Assembly: GCA_001941045.1 (NCBI GenBank)
Contig: MSHD01000004.1
Span: 1 to 47,963, forward strand
Source of the DNA: Lachnospiraceae bacterium Zagget2
GTDB taxonomy: Bacteria; Bacillota; Clostridia; Lachnospirales; Lachnospiraceae
Direction of reading: 5' to 3'
DNA: 47,963 bases
Part shown: positions 25,201 to 34,028 of the stretch, in pieces
Numbering within the stretch: the first letter of the stretch is position 1
How the letters are laid out: each line of letters starts with the position of its first letter
Made by a program: the position numbers and the translations under genes
The notes under the pieces: generated by a model
The model's database searches: none
What the model was told of the DNA's origin: nothing
Seen by the model: the letters and a program-made list of their open reading frames with translations, nothing else

Positions 25201-25902
25201 ATGAAGAAGCTTGTCATCATTCCCGCCTACAATGAGAGCGGCAATATTCTTCGCGCTGTCGCGGATATCCGCGAGCATGCGTCGGATTTCGATTATGTAA
25301 TTGTGAACGACTGTTCCACCGATGCGACTCTGCGTCTGTGCCGCGAGCATAATCTGAATCATGTGAACCTGTCTGTGAATCTCGGAATCGGCGGGGCCGT
25401 ACAGACCGGTTATCTCTATGGCATACAGAATGGTTACGATCTGGCTGTGCAGTTTGACGGAGACGGACAGCATGACGCGGCATATCTCCCGCGAATGGCG
25501 GACGAGCTTATCCGGACCGGCAGTGATATGGTCATCGGCTCCCGCTTCATCGAAAAGGAAGGCTTTCAGTCTTCCGGCCTGCGGCGGATCGGTATTCGTT
25601 ATTTTTCGCGTATGATCCGGCTGCTGACCGGTGTGCGTGTGACGGATCCGACTTCGGGAATGCGCATGGTAAACCGGGATGTGATGGCTGTCTATGCGAA
25701 TAATTATCCGAAGGATTACCCGGAGCCGGAGAGCGTGGTCGCGATCCTGCGTATGGGAAAAAAAGTGACGGAGATTCCGGTGGTCATGCGTGAGCGCCGG
25801 GAGGGCGATTCCTCAATCGGGGGAGTGATCTCCGTCTACTATATGATCAAGGTGACGCTTGCGATTCTGATGGAGTGCCTGCGAAAGGAGCATGTCTTAT
25901 GA
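25201..25902 (+). CDS. GT2-family polyprenyl-phosphate sugar transferase (DPM1-like)
   Basis: 233 residues. KKLVIIPAYNESGNI, NDCSTDATL, NLGIGGAVQTG and QFDGDGQHD are DPM1-type motifs (DGDGQHD holds the metal-binding acidic residues). This class loads a sugar from a nucleotide onto polyprenyl phosphate at the cytosolic face. It has no C-terminal membrane helices; the DUF2304 protein encoded by the overlapping next gene may provide the anchor, as that pairing is common. Confidence 0.85.
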   Translation: MKKLVIIPAYNESGNILRAVADIREHASDFDYVIVNDCSTDATLRLCREHNLNHVNLSVNLGIGGAVQTGYLYGIQNGYDLAVQFDGDGQHDAAYLPRMADELIRTGSDMVIGSRFIEKEGFQSSGLRRIGIRYFSRMIRLLTGVRVTDPTSGMRMVNRDVMAVYANNYPKDYPEPESVVAILRMGKKVTEIPVVMRERREGDSSIGGVISVYYMIKVTLAILMECLRKEHVL

Positions 25903-26294
25903 TGACTTTCAGGCTGCAGGTTGTGATTGGCCTTGCGCTGCTCGCAGTCCTTGCGATTCTCGTCAACATGATACGGAAGAGAAGTCTGGAGCTGAAATAT
26001 GCGCTGGTGTGGATGCTGATGCTGATCGCCCTGTTCATTTTTGACTGTGCGCCGACGCTGCTCGATGTGGTGTCCGGTCTGATCGGTATCTATGCGCCGG
26101 TCAACATGATATTCTTCCTGGGCTTTTGCTTCTCTCTGCTGATCATTTTTTCTCTGACGGTAGCGCTTTCACGTCTGTCAAACAGTATCCGGACGCTGGA
26201 CCAGATGGTGGCGCTGAATGAGAAGCGCCTGCAGGATCTCGAAAAGCAGCTTGCGCAGACGGAAGAAAAAAAGTCCGGGGACGAGGAGTCCTGA
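25899..26294 (+). CDS. DUF2304 small membrane protein
   Basis: 131 residues. Three predicted membrane helices (about 5-23, 33-52, 64-88) and a C-terminal charged coiled segment ending KKSGDEES. The arrangement, with IRKRSLELKYALVW after the first helix, is that of DUF2304, usually encoded beside DPM1-like GT2 genes. ATG 25899 overlaps the preceding stop (ATGA). Likely partner or membrane anchor of the GT2 at 25201-25902; this is inference. Confidence 0.8.
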   Translation: MMTFRLQVVIGLALLAVLAILVNMIRKRSLELKYALVWMLMLIALFIFDCAPTLLDVVSGLIGIYAPVNMIFFLGFCFSLLIIFSLTVALSRLSNSIRTLDQMVALNEKRLQDLEKQLAQTEEKKSGDEES

Positions 26295-26328
26295 TCATAT
26301 TTTACTGGAACGGAAAGGGAGATACAGG

Positions 26329-27285
26329 ATGGAACGGGAGAAAAATCAGATTTTATACTTGGTGATACCCTGCTACAACGAGCAGGAGGTGCTGCCGGAG
26401 ACTTCGAGGCGACTGAAGGAAAAGATGGAAAGTCTGATGGAGCGCGGCATGATCTCCCGCGAAAGCCGGATCATGTTTGTCAATGATGGCTCGAAGGATC
26501 GCACCTGGGAGCTGATTGAGGAACTGCATGCAGGCGATCCGCTCTTTCAGGGCGTGAAGCTTTCGCGCAACCGCGGGCATCAGAACGCGCTGCTCGGCGG
26601 GCTTATGACAGCGAAAGAGTATGCAGACATGACGATCTCTCTGGATGCCGACCTGCAGGATGATATTGATGTGATTGACCAGTTTGTGGAGAAATATTAC
26701 GAGGGCTGCGAGATTGTTTACGGCGTGCGCAGCGCGCGTACGACGGATACCTTCTTTAAGCGTTTTACGGCCGAGGGTTTTTATAAGCTGATCAACTTTA
26801 TGGGCGGCGAGGTTGTGTTCAACCACGCGGATTACCGTCTGATGAGCAAACGTGCGCTGGACGAACTGGAGGGCTACAAAGAGGTGAACCTGTTCCTGCG
26901 CGGCATTGTTCCGATGATCGGTTTTAAGACGGATATCGTGACTTATGAGCGCCACGAGCGTTTCGCGGGCGAGTCAAAATATCCGCTGAAGAAGATGCTG
27001 GGGCTTGCGGCGGACGGCATCACGTCTCTGTCGATCAAGCCGATTCGCTTTATCATGTTTACCGGTGCGATGATCTTCCTCTGCAGTATTGTGATGCTGA
27101 TCTATTCGCTGGTGCAGCACTTCCTGGGGAATACGAGTGTCGGCTGGACCTCGCTTATTGTCTCAATCTGGGCGCTCGGCGGTCTGCAGCTTCTGGCGAT
27201 CGGTGTGATCGGAGAGTATATCGGAAAGGTCTATCTGGAGACCAAGGAGCGACCGAAATACATCATTGAAAAGGTACTCAGATAA
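26329..27285 (+). CDS. GtrB-like GT2 glycosyltransferase with two C-terminal membrane helices
   Basis: 318 residues. A GT-A domain (about 1-230) with LVIPCYNEQEVLPET, FVNDGSKDRTW, LSRNRGHQNALLGG and SLDADLQDD, followed by two membrane helices (about 240-262 and 275-297). This is the GtrB/YfdH/CsbB plan that makes undecaprenyl-phosphate glucose or a similar lipid-linked sugar. AAGGGAG lies before ATG 26329. The last base overlaps the next start. Confidence 0.88.
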   Translation: MEREKNQILYLVIPCYNEQEVLPETSRRLKEKMESLMERGMISRESRIMFVNDGSKDRTWELIEELHAGDPLFQGVKLSRNRGHQNALLGGLMTAKEYADMTISLDADLQDDIDVIDQFVEKYYEGCEIVYGVRSARTTDTFFKRFTAEGFYKLINFMGGEVVFNHADYRLMSKRALDELEGYKEVNLFLRGIVPMIGFKTDIVTYERHERFAGESKYPLKKMLGLAADGITSLSIKPIRFIMFTGAMIFLCSIVMLIYSLVQHFLGNTSVGWTSLIVSIWALGGLQLLAIGVIGEYIGKVYLETKERPKYIIEKVLR

Positions 27286-29465
27286 TGGAGAAGAAATTAT
27301 CCATCGGAAAGCATGAGATAGAAGCGTCACAGCTTTTCTTTCTGGCGGCGGTCACGCTGCTGGCGCTGGGAGTGCGCGTCTGCCTCCGCTCTTTTATCTC
27401 AGATGACTGGACGATCTACTGGAGCGACTGGCTTTCCCAGCTCACTCAGCGCGGTTTTGCCGCACTGGCGGACGACTTTTATGACTATGCGCCGCCGGTG
27501 ATGTATCTTCTGTATCTGATCACATTACTGCCCCTGAATGCGATGACCGCGTTCAAGGGGATTTGCTGTCTCATGGATTTCGCGGGGGCAGTGCTTATCG
27601 GGAAGCTGGTCTTCACCTGCACCGGCAGCAGAAGGCGGAGTATGCTGGGCTACGCCTGCTTTCTGTTTCTGCCAACTGTTATACTGAATTCAGCCGCCTG
27701 GGCACAGTGTGATATTCTCTACACCGTGCTGATTCTGGCGAGCATATATTTCCTGCTCACAGACCGGAGCTGGACAGGCATGTGGTTCTACGGCGCGGCT
27801 TTTGCGGTCAAGCTGCAGACGCTGTTTATCTTTCCCTTCCTCATTATCCTGTGGGTACGGAAAAAAGTTGATCTGAAGCAGTTCCTTACCCTGCCGGTCA
27901 TGTACTTTCTGGGCATTTTTCCAGCCTGGATTGCGGGCAGGCCGCTCATGGAGCTGATCGGCATCTATGCATTCCAGGGGAGTAAGGATCGCTGGTCGCT
28001 CTCCATCAAATTTCCGAATATCTATCAGATCATTGGCAATAATTTTTTCCTCGATGAGTATGCGACAGCGGGGGTATATCTGATCCTCGGGATTCTGATG
28101 ATCCTGATGTTTTATCTGGCGTACCGGAGGGTACGCGTGACGAAGGAATATGTGATTCTTCTGATCGTCTTCTTCGGTATGGTGGCGACTTATTTCCTGC
28201 CGCACATGCACGAGCGCTACCTCTATGTAAGCGATGCGTTTCTGCTCGTCTATGCATTGATGCGCCTGCAGCGCTTTCCGTGGTTCATTGCATCGAGTTT
28301 TCTGGGCGTCGTCGGCTATGGGCAGTACCTGACGAAGAATGATCCGCTCGTGCCCTACTGGGCGCTGGCTTTTGTGCAGCTTGCATTGATCGTGCGGATT
28401 GGACTCGACCTGTGGAATTATGTCCATACCCCGGCAAATCTCTCCGACGAGGAGGAGAAGGAGGAGCGCTCTCTTCGCACGCTGATTTTTTATCGTTTTC
28501 ATGTCGGGAGCTTTTCTTTTGATTTTCTGGAGGGGCTGCTCGCCATTTGCATCACCGCGGTCGGAGTATTGCTGCGCTCGGTTTTTTCTGTAAATGGGAC
28601 GATTTTCCCGGCTTTGGTGATCGCGATTGCGACCCTGCTGGTGTGGACCCTGACGCGCAGTGGGAGGCGGACGCTGCTCGCCTACGCGGTTTTCATGATT
28701 CTGCCGACGATTGTCGCGGATACTGCGATTTTGCCGGAAAGCGCCGCAGTGGGAGCAGTATTGTTTCTGTGCGCGCTGGAGGAGCAGGGGGAGAAAAGTA
28801 CCGGTTCCTGGATCTTTACGCTGCTCGCTGCCCTGACGCTGCTTGACGACGTGCGCTATGTGGGGCTCCTGTTCCTGTGCGCGCTGCTCTGGCAGCGCAG
28901 AAGGCTGCAGACGAGTCAGTTTACCGTGATCTTTGCCGCGGGGCTGGCGCGCCTTATCTACAGCTACCGTATCTGGCTGTGGGCCGGCTATACCCTGACA
29001 ACCTTCCACTGGCCGAATATCTATGAGATTGTAGGGAAAGAGGCGGTTATGACGCAGCAGGTTGATCCGCTCGCGATCGTGGGACTGTTTCTCGCGGCGG
29101 GGCTTCTGCTTATGACGCTGTGGGTTTTTGCACAGGGAAACATTCCGACGGACGACGCCTCGCTGCTGCGCTTCTGTCTCTTTTTCGGGCTCGCGGCGGG
29201 CTTCTTCCTTCCCTATATGGATCAGTCCTACGGCTATGTCTACTGTGTGCTTGCAGTTATTCTGGCCATGAAAGAACCGCGCGAGTTCTGGATTCCGCTG
29301 CTTTTGCAGATCGTGACTTATGCCGGTTATCAGGATTGCGTGAACGGGGAGTCGATGACACCGATGTGGGTGTTCGCACTGCTGCAGCTTGGCATTCTGG
29401 CTTATCTGGGGACGCGTCTGCTGCGTGAAGCGAAGGTGGTGAATCTGTGCGCCGGGAAAAATTAG
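27285..29465 (+). CDS. Duplicated GT-C (Gpi18-like) membrane glycosyltransferase
   Basis: 726 residues with about 18-20 membrane helices. The first half (about 1-395) looks like a complete Gpi18-like mannosyltransferase: an early DDWTIYWSDW loop with the acidic residues expected of GT-C enzymes, PNIYQIIGNN, and LPHMHERYLYVSDAF. The second half (about 410-720) repeats the plan with altered motifs: PNIYEIVGKE, LPYMDQSYGYVYCVL, and no equivalent of the DDW loop. It should take lipid-linked sugars such as those made by the GT2 enzymes upstream and transfer them outside the membrane. It overlaps the acyltransferase gene by 19 bases. Confidence 0.7.
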   Translation: MEKKLSIGKHEIEASQLFFLAAVTLLALGVRVCLRSFISDDWTIYWSDWLSQLTQRGFAALADDFYDYAPPVMYLLYLITLLPLNAMTAFKGICCLMDFAGAVLIGKLVFTCTGSRRRSMLGYACFLFLPTVILNSAAWAQCDILYTVLILASIYFLLTDRSWTGMWFYGAAFAVKLQTLFIFPFLIILWVRKKVDLKQFLTLPVMYFLGIFPAWIAGRPLMELIGIYAFQGSKDRWSLSIKFPNIYQIIGNNFFLDEYATAGVYLILGILMILMFYLAYRRVRVTKEYVILLIVFFGMVATYFLPHMHERYLYVSDAFLLVYALMRLQRFPWFIASSFLGVVGYGQYLTKNDPLVPYWALAFVQLALIVRIGLDLWNYVHTPANLSDEEEKEERSLRTLIFYRFHVGSFSFDFLEGLLAICITAVGVLLRSVFSVNGTIFPALVIAIATLLVWTLTRSGRRTLLAYAVFMILPTIVADTAILPESAAVGAVLFLCALEEQGEKSTGSWIFTLLAALTLLDDVRYVGLLFLCALLWQRRRLQTSQFTVIFAAGLARLIYSYRIWLWAGYTLTTFHWPNIYEIVGKEAVMTQQVDPLAIVGLFLAAGLLLMTLWVFAQGNIPTDDASLLRFCLFFGLAAGFFLPYMDQSYGYVYCVLAVILAMKEPREFWIPLLLQIVTYAGYQDCVNGESMTPMWVFALLQLGILAYLGTRLLREAKVVNLCAGKN

Positions 29466-30595
29466 TCTATCTGGATGGCCTTCGGGGAATGGGCTGCACG
29501 ATCGTGTTCCTGTGCCATTTTGTATATGCTTTTTATTATGGAATGTACCAGTATCAGGAGGCAGCCTGCCATCTGCCGGGCAACCTCGATATTGTGATTG
29601 GCAAATCGCCGTTGAATCTTCTTTTTAATGGGAATACGGCAGTGCGCCTGTTTTTTGTCCTGAGCGGTTATCTGCTCTGCCGGAACTTTTTCTTAAGCGG
29701 TGATACTTCGACCCTGAAAAGGAGTGCGTTGCGCCGTTATTCGCGGCTGATGCCGCCGGTGCTGGCAGTGAATCTGCTCATATTTTTTCTGATGGCGGCC
29801 GGGTTGTATCAGAACGGGGCGGCTGCTGCGCTGGCAGGCTCGGAGGAGTGGTTTGCCGGTTTCAATGCCTTTGCGCCGTCTTTTCCGGGCATGCTGTGGG
29901 AATCGCTTATCGGTTGTTTCCTGTTTGGAAGCAATGATTATCTCGGTGTACTCTGGACGATGCGCGTGCTGTTCCTGGGGGCTTTTCTCGACTATGTGCT
30001 GGCGGGACTTATCGGAAAGCAGCGCTGGCGCTGGGCAGTATATGCCATGATCGCGCTTCTCCTTCTGCGCACGGATTTCCTGTCAATCTTTCTCGGTTAT
30101 GTGCTCTGTGATTTTATGCATACGGATGGAAGGCTGAAAGACGCGCTGTGCGGGAGCAGAGTACTGAATGGAATACTGTTGGCGGCAGGGCTTTATTTTA
30201 TGAGCTACCCGTCGGCTGGCTTCGGTTATGAGGGAACGATCTGGGGGATCCTGCCCTTTGTCTTTGTCAACTACTATCACATTCTGGGTGTGCTTTTATT
30301 TGTGTTCGCGGTGCTGAATCTTAAGCCGGTGCAGCGTTTTTTCTCACTGGGTATCTTCCGTTTCCTGGGGAGACTCTCTTATTCGCTGTACCTTATTCAC
30401 TTTCCGGTCATCGCGACGTTTGGCGCGTGGTTCCTCCTGACCTTTGAACCGCGGCTGGGCTATAATCTGACAAGCTTCGCGAATCTGGTACTGACCGGTC
30501 TCATCACAGTGGGCCTGTCTGCGCTGAGCGCGCGTTTCGTGGAACCGCTTGGAAAGAAAGGGGAGGTGCTGTTTGAACGCATTGTCCGCAAATAA
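29447..30595 (+). CDS. Acyltransferase-3 family membrane protein
   Basis: 382 residues, about ten membrane helices. The N-terminal LVYLDGLRGMGCTIVFLCHF carries the R-x-x-A/G and His of the acyltransferase-3 (OafA/YrhL) family, which moves acetyl groups from the cytosol onto surface sugars. GTG 29447 is the start; it sits in the tail of the previous gene behind GGTGG. It overlaps the next gene by 23 bases. Confidence 0.82.
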   Translation: MRREKLVYLDGLRGMGCTIVFLCHFVYAFYYGMYQYQEAACHLPGNLDIVIGKSPLNLLFNGNTAVRLFFVLSGYLLCRNFFLSGDTSTLKRSALRRYSRLMPPVLAVNLLIFFLMAAGLYQNGAAAALAGSEEWFAGFNAFAPSFPGMLWESLIGCFLFGSNDYLGVLWTMRVLFLGAFLDYVLAGLIGKQRWRWAVYAMIALLLLRTDFLSIFLGYVLCDFMHTDGRLKDALCGSRVLNGILLAAGLYFMSYPSAGFGYEGTIWGILPFVFVNYYHILGVLLFVFAVLNLKPVQRFFSLGIFRFLGRLSYSLYLIHFPVIATFGAWFLLTFEPRLGYNLTSFANLVLTGLITVGLSALSARFVEPLGKKGEVLFERIVRK

Positions 30596-31586
30596 AGAAA
30601 ACGGCAGACTTCTCTGGATTGACTTTGGGCGCGCAGTGGGGATGCTTATCGTGCTGCTCGTGCACGCCGGGGTGGGGCCTTCGGTCGTCCGGTTCTATGG
30701 CGGTATGTTTTACATGCCGATCTTCTTTATGGCGGCAGGCTGTGTGTATCACCGCCGGGCGGAGGAGCCTCTGACGATATTTATCCGGAAAAAAGCGAGA
30801 AGACTCCTGCTGCCGTATTTTGGGGCGAGTTTCTTTTTGTGGCTGTTCTTCTGCGTGAAGGATATGGAGCTGAAGCTGTTCTCTCTCTTTGGAATTTTCT
30901 ATTCGAGAAATCAGATGTACCGGGCCGGTTTCGCGGGGGAAAATCCGGTACTGCTCGATGTTCTGAACGCACCGCTCTGGTTTCTGACGGCGCTCTTTCT
31001 CGTCTATCTGTGGTATGAGATCGCGGAGCGCAGCGGGAAAAAGAAGCTGCTGCTCGCGCTGGGGCTGCTCTTCTCGCTCCTGTGGCATTATGGGACAGAA
31101 CTTTTGCTGCCCTGGAGTCTGGACGCAGTTCCGTATTTTGCCTGCTTTTTCTTTGTGGGAGAGGAACTGCGGGAGGGGCGAAGCATTTTGGAGAAAAAGC
31201 GCATTCTTTTGCCCGCGCTCATTCTCTTTTTTGTCAGCGCAAGGCTGAACGGCAGTGTAAACCTGTCCTGCGGGGACTATGGAGCGAGTATGCTGCTCTA
31301 CCTGCTGACGGGCAGCCAGGGTTCCTTCCTGGTATTTGTCGCCGGAGCATGGCTGGAGGTGCATTTCGCGCGCGCGGCGCGCGTCATCGCATTGGCAGGG
31401 CAGGAGACGCTGACGATTCTCTGTTTCCATATGTTTCTGTTTATGTTTATCCGGGCGGGGGCTGCAATACTGGGACTGGGTGAGATTCTGACGGATGTGC
31501 TGCTCATCGCAGGCAGCCTGATTGCTTTGACGGCTGTGGGACATGTATGGCATATCTGGAGAAAAGGGCGAGGTAAGGAAAAATGA
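30573..31586 (+). CDS. Second acyltransferase-3 family membrane protein
   Basis: About 337 residues and ten membrane helices. LLWIDFGRAVGMLIVLLVHAG is the family signature (R-A and the conserved His), matching the shorter Fucose-4-O-acetylase-like branch. The start chosen is TTG 30573, six bases after GGAGG; no ATG or GTG is suitably placed. It shares ATGA with the phosphatase gene. Tandem acyltransferases suggest two different acylation positions or substrates. Confidence 0.8.
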   Translation: MNALSANKENGRLLWIDFGRAVGMLIVLLVHAGVGPSVVRFYGGMFYMPIFFMAAGCVYHRRAEEPLTIFIRKKARRLLLPYFGASFFLWLFFCVKDMELKLFSLFGIFYSRNQMYRAGFAGENPVLLDVLNAPLWFLTALFLVYLWYEIAERSGKKKLLLALGLLFSLLWHYGTELLLPWSLDAVPYFACFFFVGEELREGRSILEKKRILLPALILFFVSARLNGSVNLSCGDYGASMLLYLLTGSQGSFLVFVAGAWLEVHFARAARVIALAGQETLTILCFHMFLFMFIRAGAAILGLGEILTDVLLIAGSLIALTAVGHVWHIWRKGRGKEK

Positions 31587-32389
31587 AGTATAAGCTGATT
31601 GCGATGGATCTGGACGGAACTCTTAATAATGACGGGAAGAAGATTACTCCGCGTACCCGGCAGGCATTGATGAGAGCGCAGGAGCAGGGAATCCGGCTTG
31701 TGCTTGCCTCGGCGAGGCCGGGTCCGGGTCTGAACCGCGAGAGCCGTGTGATCGATCTGGCTGCGCACCACGGAATTCACATGGCTTACAATGGAGGACG
31801 GATCACCGATGCGGCGACGGGTGAGACGCTGTTTGAGACAAGTATGCCCTGTGAACTGGCGCGGAAAGTTCTGCGACATCTTGAGCATTTTCCGGTAACG
31901 CCGATTCTGGATGATGGGCGGCAGTTCTATGTACATGACAGGACCGCCTATAAGGTGGAGTACGAATGCCGCAATAATGAGATGGAGTGCACGGAGGTGG
32001 ATAATCTGGCGGAGTTTCTCTCCTTCTCTCCAATCAAGATTCTCATGTCCGGAAAGGAGGAGGAACTTCCGTCGCTGATGGAAGAGATCGGGCGGCCGTT
32101 CCGTGACAGCCTGAGCGTTGTGATGACCGCTCCGTTCTATCTTGAGATCATTCCGAAGGAGATCAATAAAGGACAGGGACTGCTTGATGTCTGCCGTGTC
32201 TGCGGAGTGGATCCTGCGTGCGCGATTGCTTTTGGTGACGCGCAGAACGATATTCCGATGATCCGCGCGGCCGGACTTGGAGTTGCCATGGGAAATGCCT
32301 GCAGAGAGCTGAAGGAGGCTGCGGATCTGGTGACGCTCAGCAACAATGAGGACGGAATTGCGCAGGTACTGGAGGAACTGGGGATATAG
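31583..32389 (+). CDS. Cof-type HAD family hydrolase
   Basis: 268 residues. Motif I AMDLDGTLNND (nucleophile Asp and general acid Asp), the central C2B cap, Lys in PKEINKGQGL, and motif IV GDAQNDIPMIRAAG define a Cof/YbjI-type phosphatase acting on small phosphorylated metabolites, often sugar phosphates or FMN/PLP. It overlaps the acyltransferase gene but shares no clear pathway with it; it may simply be the last gene of the operon. Confidence 0.9.
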   Translation: MKYKLIAMDLDGTLNNDGKKITPRTRQALMRAQEQGIRLVLASARPGPGLNRESRVIDLAAHHGIHMAYNGGRITDAATGETLFETSMPCELARKVLRHLEHFPVTPILDDGRQFYVHDRTAYKVEYECRNNEMECTEVDNLAEFLSFSPIKILMSGKEEELPSLMEEIGRPFRDSLSVVMTAPFYLEIIPKEINKGQGLLDVCRVCGVDPACAIAFGDAQNDIPMIRAAGLGVAMGNACRELKEAADLVTLSNNEDGIAQVLEELGI

Positions 32390-32400
32390 GCAATCCTAAA

Positions 32401-32429
32401 TTGCCATTTTTTTCAGCCTGTGGTATTAT
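32401..32429 (+). promoter_or_regulatory. Promoter of the small hypothetical gene
   Basis: TTGCCA (32401-32406), 17 bases, TATTAT (32424-32429), 42 bases before the start codon. Confidence 0.6.
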
Positions 32430-32470
32430 GAAGAAAACAGCATTGAAATTGAAAAAAGGCGGTGGAGAAT

Positions 32471-32773
32471 ATGGGAAAGAATAAAAGGGAATTTGCGCTG
32501 ATCTGCAAGGATGGAGAGGAACTGAAGGTGAATCTCTATGAGGTTCCCGCGGATATGCGGGACACGGAAGTGAAGGACACCCTGTTTCAGGCGGCGCGGG
32601 ATTTTCTCTCTACACGGGCAGAGCAGAGAGGCGTTGGCTTTGAGTATGACGTGTTTTGCTGGGAGAACTTAAGCACAGTTCCGGAGAGCTGCTTTGAAAA
32701 ATATGGGATCCGTGTGATTCAGAATCATCTGAGCAGCGTGCAGGTTGACGCGAAGGCCAGTCTGCTGGACTGA
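32471..32773 (+). CDS. Hypothetical protein, 100 residues
   Basis: A small soluble protein with no recognised domain. Acidic, with a central helix-prone part (about 35-58) and a Cys/Trp/Phe segment (DVFCWENLS). ATG 32471 has GGTGGAG just upstream; an in-frame GTG at 32462 is within that site and is rejected. It has its own promoter and a strong terminator, so it is a deliberate, separately expressed gene. No function can be proposed. Confidence 0.7.
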   Translation: MGKNKREFALICKDGEELKVNLYEVPADMRDTEVKDTLFQAARDFLSTRAEQRGVGFEYDVFCWENLSTVPESCFEKYGIRVIQNHLSSVQVDAKASLLD

Positions 32774-32803
32774 AGAAAAGCAGGGACAGGATTCGGATAA
32801 TCA

Positions 32804-32845
32804 GAGGGGAAACAACAGCCGGGAAGGCCGTTGTTTCCCCTCGTT
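32804..32845. terminator. Strong bidirectional terminator
   Basis: A perfect 13-bp stem (32804-32816 with 32830-32842) and an inner GCC/GGC pairing. It separates the small hypothetical gene from the convergent cytX. Confidence 0.8.
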
Positions 32846-32849
32846 GCGT

Positions 32850-34028
32850 TTATTGCTTCTCAGAAGCCGGGATCAGCTTTGCCAGAACGAGGCAGATCAG
32901 CACGGTGATCACCATATCCGGCAGCGTGTTGCCGACGATCAGGTCGACGTTCATCAGGAAACGGTACAGGATGAAGCCGATGACCCAGACGATCAGGTTG
33001 CGGACATTGACCGATTCAGCGCTGGCGTCTTCCTTCAGAATGAAGAAGGACGCGATCTGCACGGCGATCATCGGGGCGAAGACTGAGCCGATCAGATAGA
33101 GAAAATCGGTGATGTCGTCCATCGGGAACAGGATGGCGCCGACCGTGCCGATGACCGTTGCGGCGATCGCGATCCATTTGCCGTTCAGCTTCGCGGAGAC
33201 GGATTCACTCGAAATACCGGCGGACCAGGCGTCGAGGAAGGTCGTGGTGACTGTGGAGAAGATGACAATGACAAGGCCTATGACGCCGAGGCCGGCTCTC
33301 AGCAGAATCTGTGCGATGTCGGATTCTCCGGTGCAGATAGCGGCTCCCATGCCGATGACATACATCCAGCAGCTGACGAGGCCGTAGACCAGCACGCTGG
33401 CGGCGGTGGCCTTCACAGGTTCCTTTGCCTCCCTGGTGTAGTCGCTGATCAGCGGCAACCAGGACAATGGCATGGCGACGCTCAGTTCTACGGCAGCGCC
33501 AAAGCTCATGCCTTCGCCGGAGATTTCAAAAATATTTCCGGAGCGGAAGATGACGAAGCAAAGAACGATGGTCAGGCAGAAGAGCGCGGCCATCGCGACG
33601 GTGTTGATCTTTCCGAGATTGCGGATGCCGATCAGGATCCAGAGGATGATCAGCGCGCCGATCACGAGGCACCAGAGCCAGGAGCCGGTCTTGAAGACGC
33701 CGTCGGCGGCCAGCGCGCCGTCGTAGATCATGATGGCGGTCCAGCCGACGAGCTGCAGGATATTCAGGATGGAGAAGAGCAGGCTGCCCTTCTGGCCGAA
33801 GCTCATTTTTACGGTTTCCATGGCGCTGCGGCGGGAGTAGCCGCCGATGAGTCCGGCGGCGAACATCATCGCGCAGCCGATGACATGGCCGATCAGGATT
33901 GCGGCGAGGCCGTTAAAAAAGCCCATGCCTGCGAAATAGGTGCCGGTGAGAATCTCCGCGATGGAGACGCCCGCACCGAACCAGATGAGGCCGTTCTCAA
34001 AGATCGAAGTCCCGTTGTTGTTATTCAT
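32850..34028 (-). CDS. cytX: Hydroxymethylpyrimidine transporter CytX
   Basis: 392 residues, about 12 membrane helices, NCS1 (cytosine permease) superfamily. The start GLIWFGAGVSIAEILTGTYFAG is typical of CytX, the putative HMP transporter found under thiamine control. ATG 34028 follows GGAGG; eight bases overlap thiD. It imports the pyrimidine half of thiamine for phosphorylation by ThiD. It is last in the TPP-regulated salvage operon. Confidence 0.88.
   Translation of the reverse strand: MNNNNGTSIFENGLIWFGAGVSIAEILTGTYFAGMGFFNGLAAILIGHVIGCAMMFAAGLIGGYSRRSAMETVKMSFGQKGSLLFSILNILQLVGWTAIMIYDGALAADGVFKTGSWLWCLVIGALIILWILIGIRNLGKINTVAMAALFCLTIVLCFVIFRSGNIFEISGEGMSFGAAVELSVAMPLSWLPLISDYTREAKEPVKATAASVLVYGLVSCWMYVIGMGAAICTGESDIAQILLRAGLGVIGLVIVIFSTVTTTFLDAWSAGISSESVSAKLNGKWIAIAATVIGTVGAILFPMDDITDFLYLIGSVFAPMIAVQIASFFILKEDASAESVNVRNLIVWVIGFILYRFLMNVDLIVGNTLPDMVITVLICLVLAKLIPASEKQ

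Noticed and set aside
27690-29009. Minus-strand open frame of 439 codons opposite the GT-C gene
   Set aside because: Composition (Gln/Arg/His-rich) is unlike a natural protein and the plus strand encodes an obvious membrane enzyme.
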